Part shown: piece by piece, positions 7,614-16,266 of the stretch | Position numbering within the stretch: the stretch's first letter is position 1 | Layout: each line of letters starts with the position of its first letter | Assembly: GCA_963816785.1 (NCBI GenBank) | Contig: CAWFLL010000004.1 | Span: 930,001 to 994,000 of the forward strand | From: VRUE01 sp963816785 | GTDB lineage: Bacteria; Actinomycetota; Thermoleophilia; Solirubrobacterales; 70-9 | Direction of reading: 5' to 3' | Length of the DNA stretch: 64,000 nt | The notes under the pieces: model-generated | The model's database searches: none | What the model saw: only the letters and a program-made list of their open reading frames with translations | What the model was told of the DNA's origin: nothing | Translations under genes and position numbers: made by a program

Positions 7614-8960
7614 TCAGTCGCCAGTCGGCTCGGCGCTCGATTCATCCCGCCTTCTGAGCAGCAGGTATGTGGTCATCGGTCCCTTGCCCTTCACCTCGAT
7701 CGTCCCCCGCTGGCGCAGGTCGTAGCGGTCGCGCAGCTGCTCATAGACACGCTCGGTGACCTGAATCGCGCCGGGCACGCCGTGGGACTCCATTCGGCTG
7801 GCGGTATTGACGGTGTCGCCCCACAAGTCGTAGGTGAACTTGGAGCGGCCGATCACGCCGGCAACCACGGGACCGGTGTCCATCCCGATGCGCACCTCGA
7901 ACGGCATGCCGCTCTCCGCTGCGCAGCGCTCGGCCTCTGCCCCCATCTCGAGCGCCATATCGGCGATCGCCTCGGCGTGATCCTCGCGCGGACTGGGAAG
8001 GCCGCCGGCCACCATGTAGGCATCCCCGATCGTCTTGATCTTCTCCACGCCGTGGCGGGCAGCGAGCACGTCCCAACCGGCGAACACCCTGTCGAGCAAG
8101 ACGACCGTGTCCGCTGGTGAGAGGCCCTGCGCGAGCGGGGTGAAGCCGACGATGTCCGCAAACAGGACCGTCGCGGAGGCAAACCTGTCCGCGATCACCT
8201 GGTCGGACTCCTTTAGCCGGCTCGCGACCGATGCCGGCAGGACATTGAGCAGCAGGCGCTCGGACTTGGCCCGCTCGACCTCGAGTTCGGCCAGCGCCCG
8301 CTCGCGAGCCCGCACGAAGTACTGCAGCAGCACGTAGGCCGTGGTGGAGACACCCAGAATGTTCAGCACGAAATACGTCACCACCACTGCGTCAGGGATA
8401 TGGGGCGCGTCCGCTGCGAGCGCGGGATCGATCGCGCCGGAGACGGCCACCAGCGCGCCGAAGGCAACGAACCACGGGATGGCCTGGCGCGCGCCAACGA
8501 ACAGCAGGGCCCCCACGGGGCAGGTGAAGGCCCAAAGCGACACTGCCGACGAATTGGCAAAGCCGCCCAGGCTCCACTGCAGGGCGAAGGGCAGCAAGAG
8601 GCTCATCCACAGCTGGCTCGTCCGGAACAGGCGGTAGCGGCGCGTCCGCGCGAATGTGTAGATGCTTGCCGCCGAGGCGAGCTGATAGGCGAACGGAATC
8701 GCCGCCGACAGCCACAGGCCGAGCGCCGCGTACGTTCCCACCCACGCGAACGAGAGCGTGGCCATCAAGACCGATGACAGCGTCAGCACCGACTTGCGAA
8801 GCCGGACGTCCTCAGAGTCCGACGGCAAAGTGCCAAGATCGGTGACCCGCCGTAGCCAGCCAGGCAGTCTCCGCCCAGCCAGGCCGCGCTGAAGCGCTTC
8901 CTCGTCGAGCACGCCCGGAGCATACGCAGGCGCGGGCCCGGCCAGGGCGGGGAACGGCAA
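7614..8960 (-). CDS. Membrane-bound class III adenylate/guanylate cyclase
   Basis: 448 residues. An N-terminal region with about six membrane helices (from SVLTLSSVLMATLSFAWVGT to YFVLNILGVSTTAYVLLQYF) is followed by a short coiled coil (RARERALAELEVERAKSERL) and a class III cyclase domain. Catalytic features: metal-site ATVLFADIVGFTPLAQGLSP, the substrate-specifying Lys in VEKIKTIGDAYMVAGG, and YDLWGDTVNTASRMES with the second substrate residue Asp and the transition-state Asn/Arg. The Lys/Asp pair favours ATP. The start could also be the GTG at 8912. It is divergent from a second, soluble cyclase, so the locus encodes two different cyclic-nucleotide inputs. Confidence 0.9.
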   Translation of the reverse strand: MPFPALAGPAPAYAPGVLDEEALQRGLAGRRLPGWLRRVTDLGTLPSDSEDVRLRKSVLTLSSVLMATLSFAWVGTYAALGLWLSAAIPFAYQLASAASIYTFARTRRYRLFRTSQLWMSLLLPFALQWSLGGFANSSAVSLWAFTCPVGALLFVGARQAIPWFVAFGALVAVSGAIDPALAADAPHIPDAVVVTYFVLNILGVSTTAYVLLQYFVRARERALAELEVERAKSERLLLNVLPASVASRLKESDQVIADRFASATVLFADIVGFTPLAQGLSPADTVVLLDRVFAGWDVLAARHGVEKIKTIGDAYMVAGGLPSPREDHAEAIADMALEMGAEAERCAAESGMPFEVRIGMDTGPVVAGVIGRSKFTYDLWGDTVNTASRMESHGVPGAIQVTERVYEQLRDRYDLRQRGTIEVKGKGPMTTYLLLRRRDESSAEPTGD

Positions 8961-9109
8961 GCGGAGACTTCCTGCTTCAGCCGCCCGATCTCAGCTGGCT
9001 CCCCCTCCCCGGTGGAACCCGCAGTCTCTCGCCCGCGCGCCACCCCAAGTTTGAAACCCTACGGTGGATCACTGAGGTTCCTGACATCTCCTCCGCCGAG
9101 CTCGAAGAG

Positions 9110-10186
9110 TTGGGGCTTTACGATCCCGGTGCCCCTGACGCGACGGCGCGGCTCGAGTTGCTCCAATACCTGGTCGGGTTGGGCGCGACCGCACGCGACC
9201 TTGTCGCCTACCGGGACGAGTTGCCTGGCCTTGCCTCCGTGGTGGCGATCCGCCGGGGCACGGCGCTGACCTTCGATGAGACCGTCCAGCGCTCGGGCAT
9301 GGCTAGGGAGAAGCTTCAGCGACTCAACCGCGCGGCCGGCTTCGCCGATCCGGCCCCCGATGATCGCACCTTCAGCGAGAGCTTCGTGAGCCTCGCATCT
9401 GGAATGGATGCCGCCGAGAAGGTATTTGGAGAGGATGCGGTCCTCCAGCTCCTGCGCGTGATGGGATCCGCGATGGCGCGTGTCGCCGACGCCTCCGTGT
9501 CGGCGTTCCTGGTCAACGTCGAGTCGACAATTGGGGGCGGGGACCGGGGCGGACTCGGTGTGGCTCGGGCAAATGCCGAGGCGGCGGCGCTGCTTCCGTT
9601 CGTGGGAACGGCGCTCGACGCGTTGCTTCGTCAGCACCTGATCAGGGCGCGCCGCACGATCCTTGGCGATATCGCCGATGCCGGATATGAGACTCAGCAA
9701 CTGGTCGTCGGTTTCGTCGACATTGTCTCTTCGACGGCCCTGGCGCAGCGCCTAGCGACCCGGGAGCTTGGCGCCGCCCTGACCGAGTTCGAGAACGTCG
9801 CCGCGGACGCCATCACCGCCGAGGGAGGCCGAGTGGTGAAGCTGATAGGCGACGAGATCCTCTACACGGCAGGCGACGAGCGCTCCGGTTGCATGATCGC
9901 CTTCAAGCTGGCGGCAGCATTTGCCGACCACAGCGTCATCCCGCCGGTGCGGATCGGGATAGCGGCAGGAGAGGTGCTGCTTCGCGACGGAGACGTCTTT
10001 GGGCCGGTGGTCAATCTTGCAGCCCGGGCTGTGAATGTCGCGGGACCCGACGAGATCGTGACGACCTTGCCCGTGGCGGAGGCTGCAGGCCTCCGATCAG
10101 AGCCGCTCGGTCAGAGGCTCCTGAAGGGCTTCGACGAGGGCGTGGAGATGTGTCGACTGAGCCGCGTCGGGTCGCCGAGCGCCTAG
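9110..10186 (+). CDS. Soluble class III adenylate cyclase with N-terminal regulatory domain
   Basis: At least 358 residues from the TTG at 9110. The same frame stays open upstream and reads FETLRWITEVPDISSAELEE, which looks coding, so the real start is probably earlier and is either non-standard or hidden by a base error. The N-terminal 190 residues resemble the all-helical regulatory domain of the pH-sensing mycobacterial Rv1264 type (LEEL..GL..P, LPGLASVVAIRRG). The cyclase domain starts at VVGFVDIVSSTALAQRL (metal Asp), then GGRVVKLIGDEILYTAGD and VFGPVVNLAARAV. It converges with a SHOCT gene, overlapping by four bases. Confidence 0.85.
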   Translation: MGLYDPGAPDATARLELLQYLVGLGATARDLVAYRDELPGLASVVAIRRGTALTFDETVQRSGMAREKLQRLNRAAGFADPAPDDRTFSESFVSLASGMDAAEKVFGEDAVLQLLRVMGSAMARVADASVSAFLVNVESTIGGGDRGGLGVARANAEAAALLPFVGTALDALLRQHLIRARRTILGDIADAGYETQQLVVGFVDIVSSTALAQRLATRELGAALTEFENVAADAITAEGGRVVKLIGDEILYTAGDERSGCMIAFKLAAAFADHSVIPPVRIGIAAGEVLLRDGDVFGPVVNLAARAVNVAGPDEIVTTLPVAEAAGLRSEPLGQRLLKGFDEGVEMCRLSRVGSPSA

Positions 10187-10491
10187 CGCTCGCCGCCGCC
10201 TCCGGGCGGTTGCGAACCCATTAGGATCGCTCGCCGCTCGCGGTAGTCATCGGGGGAGATCGAGCCGTCCGCAAGGCGACGATCGAGCAGGGCCAGGGCG
10301 TCGGGCTCTCGCCCGAGCCCGCCCCCGCGGCCGCCAAGCTCCCGCACCAGCCAGATGCCGCCGATGATCACCAGGGCCCAGAAGAGCGCCATCCCGAGCA
10401 CCATCACCACCCACCAGCCGCCGCCCCAGTCCATGTGATCGCCCTGGCCATTGTCGGCAAGTACGAGTCCAAAGCTGATCAGCGTTGCCAT
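10183..10491 (-). CDS. SHOCT-domain small membrane protein
   Basis: 102 residues from the ATG at 10491, which has a good ribosome site GGAAAG. One N-terminal membrane segment (WWVVMVLGMALFWALVIIGG) and a C-terminal SHOCT motif: ALALLDRRLADGSISPDDYR. The SHOCT module is a short oligomerisation or membrane-associated helix pair, and the precise role is unknown. It is the last gene of the minus-strand ArsR-rhodanese/ArsM/DUF4395 run. Confidence 0.8.
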   Translation of the reverse strand: MATLISFGLVLADNGQGDHMDWGGGWWVVMVLGMALFWALVIIGGIWLVRELGGRGGGLGREPDALALLDRRLADGSISPDDYRERRAILMGSQPPGGGGER

Positions 10492-10531
10492 CGTCTTTCC
10501 TCCAACCCGCAATCAGTGCAGGGATCGGGGG

Positions 10532-11026
10532 TCAACTCGCCGCCTCGCCCACCTGCCGCGGGTGAAGCAAACCGTAGATGAACGAGGGAAGGCACCAGTT
10601 GGTGGTGGTGACCGTCGCCGCCACCAGGAGCAGGGGCACGGCAAGAATCCAGGCAACCGCAGGGGTGCCCGCCAGGAAGGCGACGGCGATCGCCCCGATC
10701 CAGGGCGTCGCCAGCTGACAGGCGAAACGGCGCGGCGCCGGGCTGGACGGCACGCTCGGCCCACCGAGCAGCGGCCGCAGGGCGGCGTCGTAGACGTAGT
10801 CGAACGGATGCTTGGGAGTGACGAAGCCGCCGACCCCAGCCGTGACCGCCATCGCCAACAGCAGGGCAGGCGAGGCGAGGGCGGTGCCGAGCGCGATTCC
10901 CGCAAAGCAGAGCCCGGTTGAGAAGCGGAGGCCGAGCCACAGGCTCCTTCGCTCCTCGTCGCTCAGGCTGCCGTAGCCCTGCATGGTCAGGCAGCTGCGG
11001 GACCAGCTTGCGAAGCGTTCGATCAT
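10532..11026 (-). CDS. DUF4395 family membrane protein
   Basis: 164 residues. The ATG at 11026 follows AGGAGG and overlaps the ArsM-like stop (ATGA). The text GYGSLSDEERRSLWLGLRFS, then GLCFAGIALGTAL, GFVTPKHPFDYVYDAALRPL and ACQLATPWIGAIAVAFLAGT with CLPSFIYGLLHP matches the DUF4395 layout of paired helices. Members commonly sit beside rhodaneses, thioredoxin-like or sulfur-transfer proteins, which fits this locus. Biochemical function unknown. Probably inner membrane. Confidence 0.8.
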   Translation of the reverse strand: MIERFASWSRSCLTMQGYGSLSDEERRSLWLGLRFSTGLCFAGIALGTALASPALLLAMAVTAGVGGFVTPKHPFDYVYDAALRPLLGGPSVPSSPAPRRFACQLATPWIGAIAVAFLAGTPAVAWILAVPLLLVAATVTTTNWCLPSFIYGLLHPRQVGEAAS

Positions 11027-11816
11027 CTCGATTCCTCCTGGCGGCGCGCCAGCAGGGAGATGCTGGTGACGCCGTATTTGCGGGTGGCGTTGTCGGCGCG
11101 ATCGGAGATGAAGCGGTAGCTGCTCGTTCTCGCGCACCTCGAGCGATCTCGAAGCCGGCGGCCTCGATCGTCTCGCGGTAGAGGTCGCGCTGCATCGCGC
11201 CGCCGATGCAGGCCGCCCACAGCGAGGCGTCGCAGGTGACGCCCTCGGGGAGCTGCTTGGCGCTGACGATGTCGGCGATCGCGAGCCGCCCACCCGGCCG
11301 CAGCGCCGCCGCCGCGGCAGCGAACACGGCGGGCTTGTCGGGCGAGAGGTTGATGACGCCGTTGGAGATCACGCAGTCGATCGAGCCGGGCTCGACCGGG
11401 GGGTCCTCGATCTGGCCTTTGCGGAACTCGACGTTGGCGATGCCGGCGTCCGCGGCGAGGTCGGTGGCCTTGGTCAGCTGCTCGGCCGTCATGTCGATGC
11501 CGATCACGCTGCCGGCCTCGCCCGCAGCGAGCGCGGCGAGAAAGGAGTCGGTCCCCGAGCCGCTGCCGAGGTCGAGCACGACCTCGCCGGGCGCGATCGC
11601 CGCCAGGTCGAGGAAGTAGCCGACGCCCGCGAAGGAGTCGATCGCCGCCGCCGGGATGCGGTCGAGGTCGGCGACCGGATAGCCGAGGCGCTCGGCCAGC
11701 GGTCGCCCGGTCTCGAAGTGGAAATCGTGGTCGGGGTGCAGGGCGACCTCCTGGTACATGCCCTTGACCCGCTCGGTGAGGTCGGCGGTGTCGAGCTGGC
11801 GTTCGGTCGTGGTCAT
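11023..11816 (-). CDS. arsM: ArsM-like SAM methyltransferase (two close frameshifts near the C-terminus)
   Basis: The start MTTTERQLDTADLTERVKGM is at 11816. Motif I is VLDLGSGSGTDSFLAALAAG. The family signatures FHFETGRPLAERLGY, VISNGVINLSPDKPAVF and CDASLWAACIGGAMQ are those of arsenite methyltransferase and its relatives. Cys residues sit at DCVISN, VTCDA and AACIGG, but the SNC position of classical ArsM reads SNG. Near 11120 and 11148 the frame slips twice in the same direction. Restoring both gives VRENEQ then YRFISDRADNATRKYGVTSI and a stop at 11023 that overlaps the DUF4395 start. Known role of the family: stepwise methylation of As(III). With persulfide genes alongside, a thiol-bound arsenic or related substrate is plausible. 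Confidence 0.7.
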
Positions 11817-11833
11817 AGTCGGCGTCCGTTCTG

Positions 11834-12489
11834 TTAGGGGGATTGCGGGCTGGGGTGCGCCAGGCGCCATTCGGGCCAGCCGTCCTCCAGACGGCTGGCC
11901 GTGCGGCCGGCGTCGTTGAGCCGGCGGACCGCCTCGTGCGCGTAGGCGCAGAAGGGTCCGCGGCAGTAGGCGACGACCTCGCGGTCGGCTGGAAGCTCGG
12001 CCAGCCGGCGCTCCAGCTCGGCAAGCGGGATCGAGCGCGCTCCCTCGATGTGGCCGGCGGCGAACTCCTCCTGCGGCCGCACGTCGACGAGGACCACGTC
12101 GCCACTCGAAAGCCGTTCCAGCAGATCCTCGCGACCGATCGTCTCGACGTCCTCGCCGAGGTAGTCGTGCGCGGCGCGCTCGACCTCGGCCAGCCGCGCC
12201 GCCGAGGCGTCGCGCAGGGCCAGCCAGAGGCGCAGCGCCTCCTCGCCGGCGAGCGCGTAGCGAACCCGCGTGCCTTCGCGGGTGCGCGTGACCATCCCGG
12301 CCGCGTGGAGAGCCTGCAGGTGCTGGGAGGCGTTGGCCGTGGATTGCCCGCTCGCCCGCGCGATCTCTTCGACGCTGCGCGGCGCCTGCGCCAGCAGGTC
12401 GAGCAGCTCGAGACGGCGTGGGCTGGCAAACGCCTTGCCCATCAGCGCGATCGCCTCGAACAGGGCCTGCTTTGCCTGGTCGGGAGCCA
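11834..12489 (-). CDS. ArsR-family regulator fused to a rhodanese domain
   Basis: 218 residues from the ATG at 12489. The N-terminal half is a winged helix (SPRRLELLDLLAQAPRSVEE, SGQSTANASQHLQALHAAGM). The C-terminal half is a rhodanese: VLVDVRPQEEFAAGHIEGAR, then EVVAYCRGPFCAYAHEAV with the active-site loop CRGPFC. In this fusion family the rhodanese Cys may sense or transfer sulfane sulfur, so DNA binding would respond to persulfide or thiol state rather than to metal alone. It heads the minus-strand operon toward ArsM and is divergent from the dioxygenase/MFS/DsrE operon. The shared 68-bp gap contains TTCAA and TTGAT half-sites. Confidence 0.88.
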
Positions 12490-12493
12490 TGTT

Positions 12494-12524
12494 TTGGTAT
12501 TCAATAGAACTACTTGATAGCTTG
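12494..12524. promoter_or_regulatory. Candidate ArsR-rhodanese operator between divergent operons
   Basis: The intergenic core TATTCAATAGAACTACTTGA is AT-rich and holds opposed TCAA/TTGA half-sites, like the ATTCAA-type half-sites of ArsR proteins. The symmetry is imperfect. It lies between the starts at 12489 and 12558, so one site could control both operons. Confidence 0.4.
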
Positions 12525-12557
12525 TCAAGCCCTGCCCTGAACGGATTGGAGGTCCAA

Positions 12558-13319
12558 GTGTTCTTCCGACAGCTCCTCAACGACGAAACGGCCTGCGCCT
12601 CTTACCTATTGGGCTGCAAGAGCCGCGGCGAGTTGGCGGTCGTCGACCCCCACGCGGACCTGGTCGACGACTACGTCGCCCTGGCGGAGGCCCAGGGGGC
12701 GCGGATCGCCGCGGTGCTGGAGACCCACGTGCAGGCCGACCATCTTTCGGGGATGGCGGCGCTGGTCGAGCGCACCGGCGCGACCGCCTACATGCCGGCC
12801 GGCGCCGAGGTCGAGTTCGACCACCAGCCGCTTGCCGACGGAGACGTGGTGCGGGTCGGCAACACCGAACTCGAGGCGATCTCCACGCCGGGGCACGCCG
12901 CCGCCCATCACGCCTACCTGGTCACCGATCACGCGCGAGTGGACGACCCCTGGATGGTGTTGAGCGGCGACGCGCTTCTGGTCGGCGATGCCGGGCGGCC
13001 GGACCTGCACGCCCACGGCGACCGGACCCCCGAGGAGATGGCGCGGAGGCTCTATCGGTCGCTGACGGAGAGGCTGCTCTCGCTTCCCGACCACCTCCTG
13101 CTGTATCCCGCCCACTACTCCGGCTCGGTCTGCGGCCGGGGCCTGTCGGGCAATCCCGCCTCGACGGTCGGCTACGAGCGTCGCCACAACACGGCGCTGC
13201 AGTTCTCCTCCGAGGAGGAGTTCGTCGCCGCGCTGATCAAGGACATTCCGCCGGCTCCCGAACAGCAGGCCGCGATCGTCGCTGCCAACCGCTCGGGTCG
13301 CCCACTGGTCAGCACCTAA
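12558..13319 (+). CDS. MBL-fold hydrolase, persulfide-dioxygenase (ETHE1/PDO)-like
   Basis: 253 residues. The start is the GTG at 12558, five bases after a perfect GGAGG; the larger open frame upstream overlaps the regulator and is not real. The text FFRQLLNDETACASYLLGC is followed by the metal motif ETHVQADHLSGM, where the classical THxHxDH has Gln at the second His. Then come ISTPGHAAAHHAYLV, LSGDALLVGDAGRPDLHA (bridging Asp) and LLLYPAHYSGSVCGRGLSGN. Known role of the family: Fe(II)-dependent oxidation of glutathione or low-molecular-weight persulfide to sulfite. First gene of a three-gene operon with MFS and DsrE. Confidence 0.85.
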   Translation: MFFRQLLNDETACASYLLGCKSRGELAVVDPHADLVDDYVALAEAQGARIAAVLETHVQADHLSGMAALVERTGATAYMPAGAEVEFDHQPLADGDVVRVGNTELEAISTPGHAAAHHAYLVTDHARVDDPWMVLSGDALLVGDAGRPDLHAHGDRTPEEMARRLYRSLTERLLSLPDHLLLYPAHYSGSVCGRGLSGNPASTVGYERRHNTALQFSSEEEFVAALIKDIPPAPEQQAAIVAANRSGRPLVST

Positions 13320-13327
13320 GCGAGCCG

Positions 13328-14656
13328 ATGTCCGCTCGGCAGGTGCAACTCGGGCTGCGCGAGAACATCTCGCAGTTCTCGCTACTTGTCGCGGTCAACG
13401 TATTCGTCGGCGCGATGATCGGCTTGGAGCGCTCGGCGCTGCCGCTGGTCGGGCGCGAGGAATTCGATCTCGCCTCCAGCGTCGCGGTGCTCTCGTTCAT
13501 CGTCGCCTTCGGGTTGGTCAAGGCGCTGACCAACCTCGGTGCCGGAGCGCTGGCGGAGCGGGTCGGACGGCGGCGGCTGTTGATCGCGGGCTGGGCGGTG
13601 GCGCTGCCGGTGCCGCTGCTGATCGCCATCGCGCCGAGCTGGTCCTGGATCGTCGCCGCCAATGTCCTGCTCGGCGTCAACCAGGGCCTGACCTGGTCGA
13701 TGACCGTGGTGATGAAGATCGACCTGGTTGGGCCGAAGCGCCGCGGTCTGGCGCTCGGGTTGAACGAGGCTGCCGGCTACGGCGGCGTCGCGCTCGCCGC
13801 CGGGCTGAGCGGCTTGCTTGCGGCCGAGTTCGCCGCGCGGGACCTGCTCGCGGTCGCTGGGGCGGCGATCGCAGGAACGGCGCTGCTGCTCTCCGTCCTT
13901 TTCGTCCGTGACACCGCTGCCCACGTCGCCCTGGAGCAGACCCGCCACCACCCCGGGGCCGACAGCACCCCACCTCGGTTGCGGGAGGCGTTCGCGCAGG
14001 CGAGCTACCGCGTGCCCGCCCTGCGCTCCGCCTCGCAGGCGGGCCTCGTCAACAACCTCAACGACGGTCTCGCCTGGGGACTGGTGCCGCTGTTCCTGGC
14101 CGCGCACGGCGCCGGTGTGGCACAGGTCGGGCTGGTCGCCGGCATCTATCCGGGCGTCTGGAGCGTCGCGCAGATCGCCACCGGCCATTGGTCGGACAGC
14201 ATCGGGCGCAAGCCGCTGATCGTCGCCGGCATGCTGGTCCAGGCCGTGGCGCTCGTGCTGCTCGCGCTCAGCGGTGCCGCCATCCCACTCGCAGTCGGAG
14301 CCGCCGCCCTGCTGGGCCTCGGGACCGCACTGGTCTACCCGACGCTGATCGCCGCGATATCCGATGCGGTAGTCCCCGTCGCTCGCGCGCCCGTGGTTGG
14401 CGTCTATCGCTTTTGGCGCGACCTGGGGTATGCGCTCGGTGCCCTGATCGCGGGCGCCGCCGCCGACGCGCTCGGATACAGCAGCGCGATCGCGCTCGTG
14501 GCCGGGCTGACCGCCGCTTCGGGGCTCTGGGTCCTGATTGACATGCCGACCGCGCGCGCAACTCACGGCAGGAGGCCATATTCGGGTTCTGCGGTGGCGG
14601 ATCGCGACAATACCCCGATGGAGGAAGGGCCCGATAAGGCAACGATCAGGCGATGA
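13328..14656 (+). CDS. MFS transporter
   Basis: 442 residues, 12 hydrophobic segments. The MFS signature between helices 2 and 3 reads GALAERVGRRRLLIAGWAVA and recurs between helices 8 and 9 as GHWSDSIGRKPLIVAGMLV. The text VGPKRRGLALGLNEAAGYGG and VYRFWRDLGYALGALIAGAA is characteristic of a family often linked to rhodanese and sulfur genes. It lies 8 bases after the dioxygenase stop and overlaps DsrE by ATGA. A sulfur anion (sulfite, thiosulfate) or an arsenical are the likely cargoes by context. The last 30 or so residues are a hydrophilic tail. A degenerate copy of one stretch lies at 16854-16917. Confidence 0.85.
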   Translation: MSARQVQLGLRENISQFSLLVAVNVFVGAMIGLERSALPLVGREEFDLASSVAVLSFIVAFGLVKALTNLGAGALAERVGRRRLLIAGWAVALPVPLLIAIAPSWSWIVAANVLLGVNQGLTWSMTVVMKIDLVGPKRRGLALGLNEAAGYGGVALAAGLSGLLAAEFAARDLLAVAGAAIAGTALLLSVLFVRDTAAHVALEQTRHHPGADSTPPRLREAFAQASYRVPALRSASQAGLVNNLNDGLAWGLVPLFLAAHGAGVAQVGLVAGIYPGVWSVAQIATGHWSDSIGRKPLIVAGMLVQAVALVLLALSGAAIPLAVGAAALLGLGTALVYPTLIAAISDAVVPVARAPVVGVYRFWRDLGYALGALIAGAAADALGYSSAIALVAGLTAASGLWVLIDMPTARATHGRRPYSGSAVADRDNTPMEEGPDKATIRR

Positions 14657-15000
14657 AAGTTCTGGTCATAGCCAACGACCAGCCGTACGGCAGCGAGCGC
14701 CCCTACAACGCGCTGCGCCTCGCGACGGCGCTGAGCAAGCGCGACGGGGTCGAGCTGCGCATCTTCCTCTTTGGCGATGCGGTGATGTGTGCGATCGCGG
14801 GCCAGCAACCGCCTGAAGGGCAGTATCACCTCGATCGCATGCTCAAACCGCTGGTTCGCCGCGGCGAGGTTGCCTGCTGTGGAAGCTGCATGGACGCGCG
14901 TGGCCTTGAGGAGGCAAAGCTGGTCGAGGGCGCCCACCGCTCGACCCTTGAGGAGCTGACCGACTGGGTGCTGTGGGCGGAGAGAACGCTGACGTTCTGA
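14653..15000 (+). CDS. DsrE/DsrF-family sulfur-relay protein
   Basis: 115 residues, start overlapping the MFS stop. The fold text MKVLVIANDQPYGSERPYNA, LRIFLFGDAVMCAIAG and the conserved Cys loop RGEVACCGSCMDARGL match the YchN/DsrE family, in which a loop Cys carries a persulfide. Expected role: cytoplasmic acceptor or carrier of sulfane sulfur, working with the MBL dioxygenase and rhodanese regulator. No obvious terminator follows before the repeat at 15075. Confidence 0.85.
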   Translation: MKVLVIANDQPYGSERPYNALRLATALSKRDGVELRIFLFGDAVMCAIAGQQPPEGQYHLDRMLKPLVRRGEVACCGSCMDARGLEEAKLVEGAHRSTLEELTDWVLWAERTLTF

Positions 15001-15216
15001 GCAGGCCGTGCTCACCACGGGCGCTTCATCTAACTCAGCAGAGCGATTTCCTCGCTGGCCGGCAACCAGGACCGGCTCGCCTCACACGCGAGAGGTCGCT
15101 GGTTCGAACCCAGCCGCGCCCATCCCAAACCCTTTGACAGAGCCAAAAATCGCTGAATAGGGGGTGTGGTGGTTTAAGACCAGTCACGAATTTGGCCTTA
15201 GAGGGTCGAGGAGGCT
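15001..15216. other. Intergenic stretch holding the second tRNA-Val fragment
   Basis: Contains the 49-bp tRNA-Val repeat (15075-15123) and a weak stem AGCGA/TCGCT (about 15042-15056). I see no gene here. Short open frames on the minus strand reading WVRTSDLSRVRRA are merely the antisense of the tRNA fragment. Confidence 0.6.
15075..15123 (+). repeat. Direct repeat copy 2 (tRNA-Val 3' fragment): putative att site
   Basis: Exactly identical to 3005-3053 over 49 bases, covering the anticodon loop, variable region, T-arm and 3' acceptor strand of tRNA-Val(CAC). The 5' half of the tRNA is absent, so it cannot be a functional tRNA. A 3'-end tRNA duplicate at the far side of a 12-kb block is the classic mark of integration by a tyrosine recombinase. 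No integrase gene lies in the block. Confidence 0.8.
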
Positions 15217-15768
<552 letters not shown>

Positions 15769-15878
15769 TGCGTAAACATACTTTCCGGTCGGACCAAACG
15801 AAACAGGCCCTACCTGGTCATCGGGTAGATTGATTGCCGCAAGCGCCTGGCACTTTCGGTTCGCGACATGGCGAAAAC

Positions 15879-15905
15879 CGCTGGTTCGAACCCAGCCGCG
15901 CCCAT
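15879..15905 (+). repeat. Direct repeat copy 3 (tRNA-Val 3' end, 27 bp)
   Basis: CGCTGGTTCGAACCCAGCCG and the following GCGCCCAT repeat the T-arm and acceptor end of tRNA-Val. Downstream (GGAAACACCTGCTGG) it resembles the flank right after the complete tRNA (GGAAACCGCTGCTAG). This copy may therefore mark the original right-hand flank, with the 15.1-15.9 kb piece being a second tandem insertion. Confidence 0.65.
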
Positions 15906-15982
15906 CCCGGAAACACCTGCTGGCGGCGAGGGTGATCGTCATTTCAAGACCAAGATCAGCCGCTCTCCAACCGGGGCGATTC

Positions 15983-16249
15983 CTAGCCGAGGAGCTTGGC
16001 CTTCTGGGCAGCGAACTCCTCCTCGGTGAGGATTCCCTGGCTTTTGAGTTCGCCGAGCTCTTTGAGCTGGTCGATCGTCGACCCCGCGGCGGGCGCCGCC
16101 GGAGTGGCGGCCTGCGCGGCCTGCGGCTGTTGAGGCGCTTCCTGTTCAGCCCAGCGCTCGGACTGACGTTTGGAAACACGGTTGCTCACCGCTGTGGCAG
16201 TTCCGGCGACGGCGGCCGTCCGCGCGACACCTCTAAGTAGTCCTGGCAT
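15983..16249 (-). CDS. SHOCT-domain protein
   Basis: 88 residues. The N-terminus MPGLLRGVARTAAVAGTATA is amphipathic, then comes an Ala/Gln/Pro linker, and the C-terminus DQLKELGELKSQGILTEEEF is a textbook SHOCT motif. It pairs with the DUF6325 gene 17 bases upstream, an association common in actinobacteria. It may tether or oligomerise at the membrane. Function unknown. Confidence 0.85.
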   Translation of the reverse strand: MPGLLRGVARTAAVAGTATAVSNRVSKRQSERWAEQEAPQQPQAAQAATPAAPAAGSTIDQLKELGELKSQGILTEEEFAAQKAKLLG

Positions 16250-16266
16250 GGCAGTTCTCCTTTGCC

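Noticed and set aside
7614..10186. Two cyclase genes as one broken gene
   Set aside because: They are on opposite strands with different N-terminal domains and each has a full catalytic set.
3053..15123. Integrase or transposase within the putative island
   Set aside because: None of the genes shows tyrosine or serine recombinase or transposase motifs; the island call rests on the repeats only.
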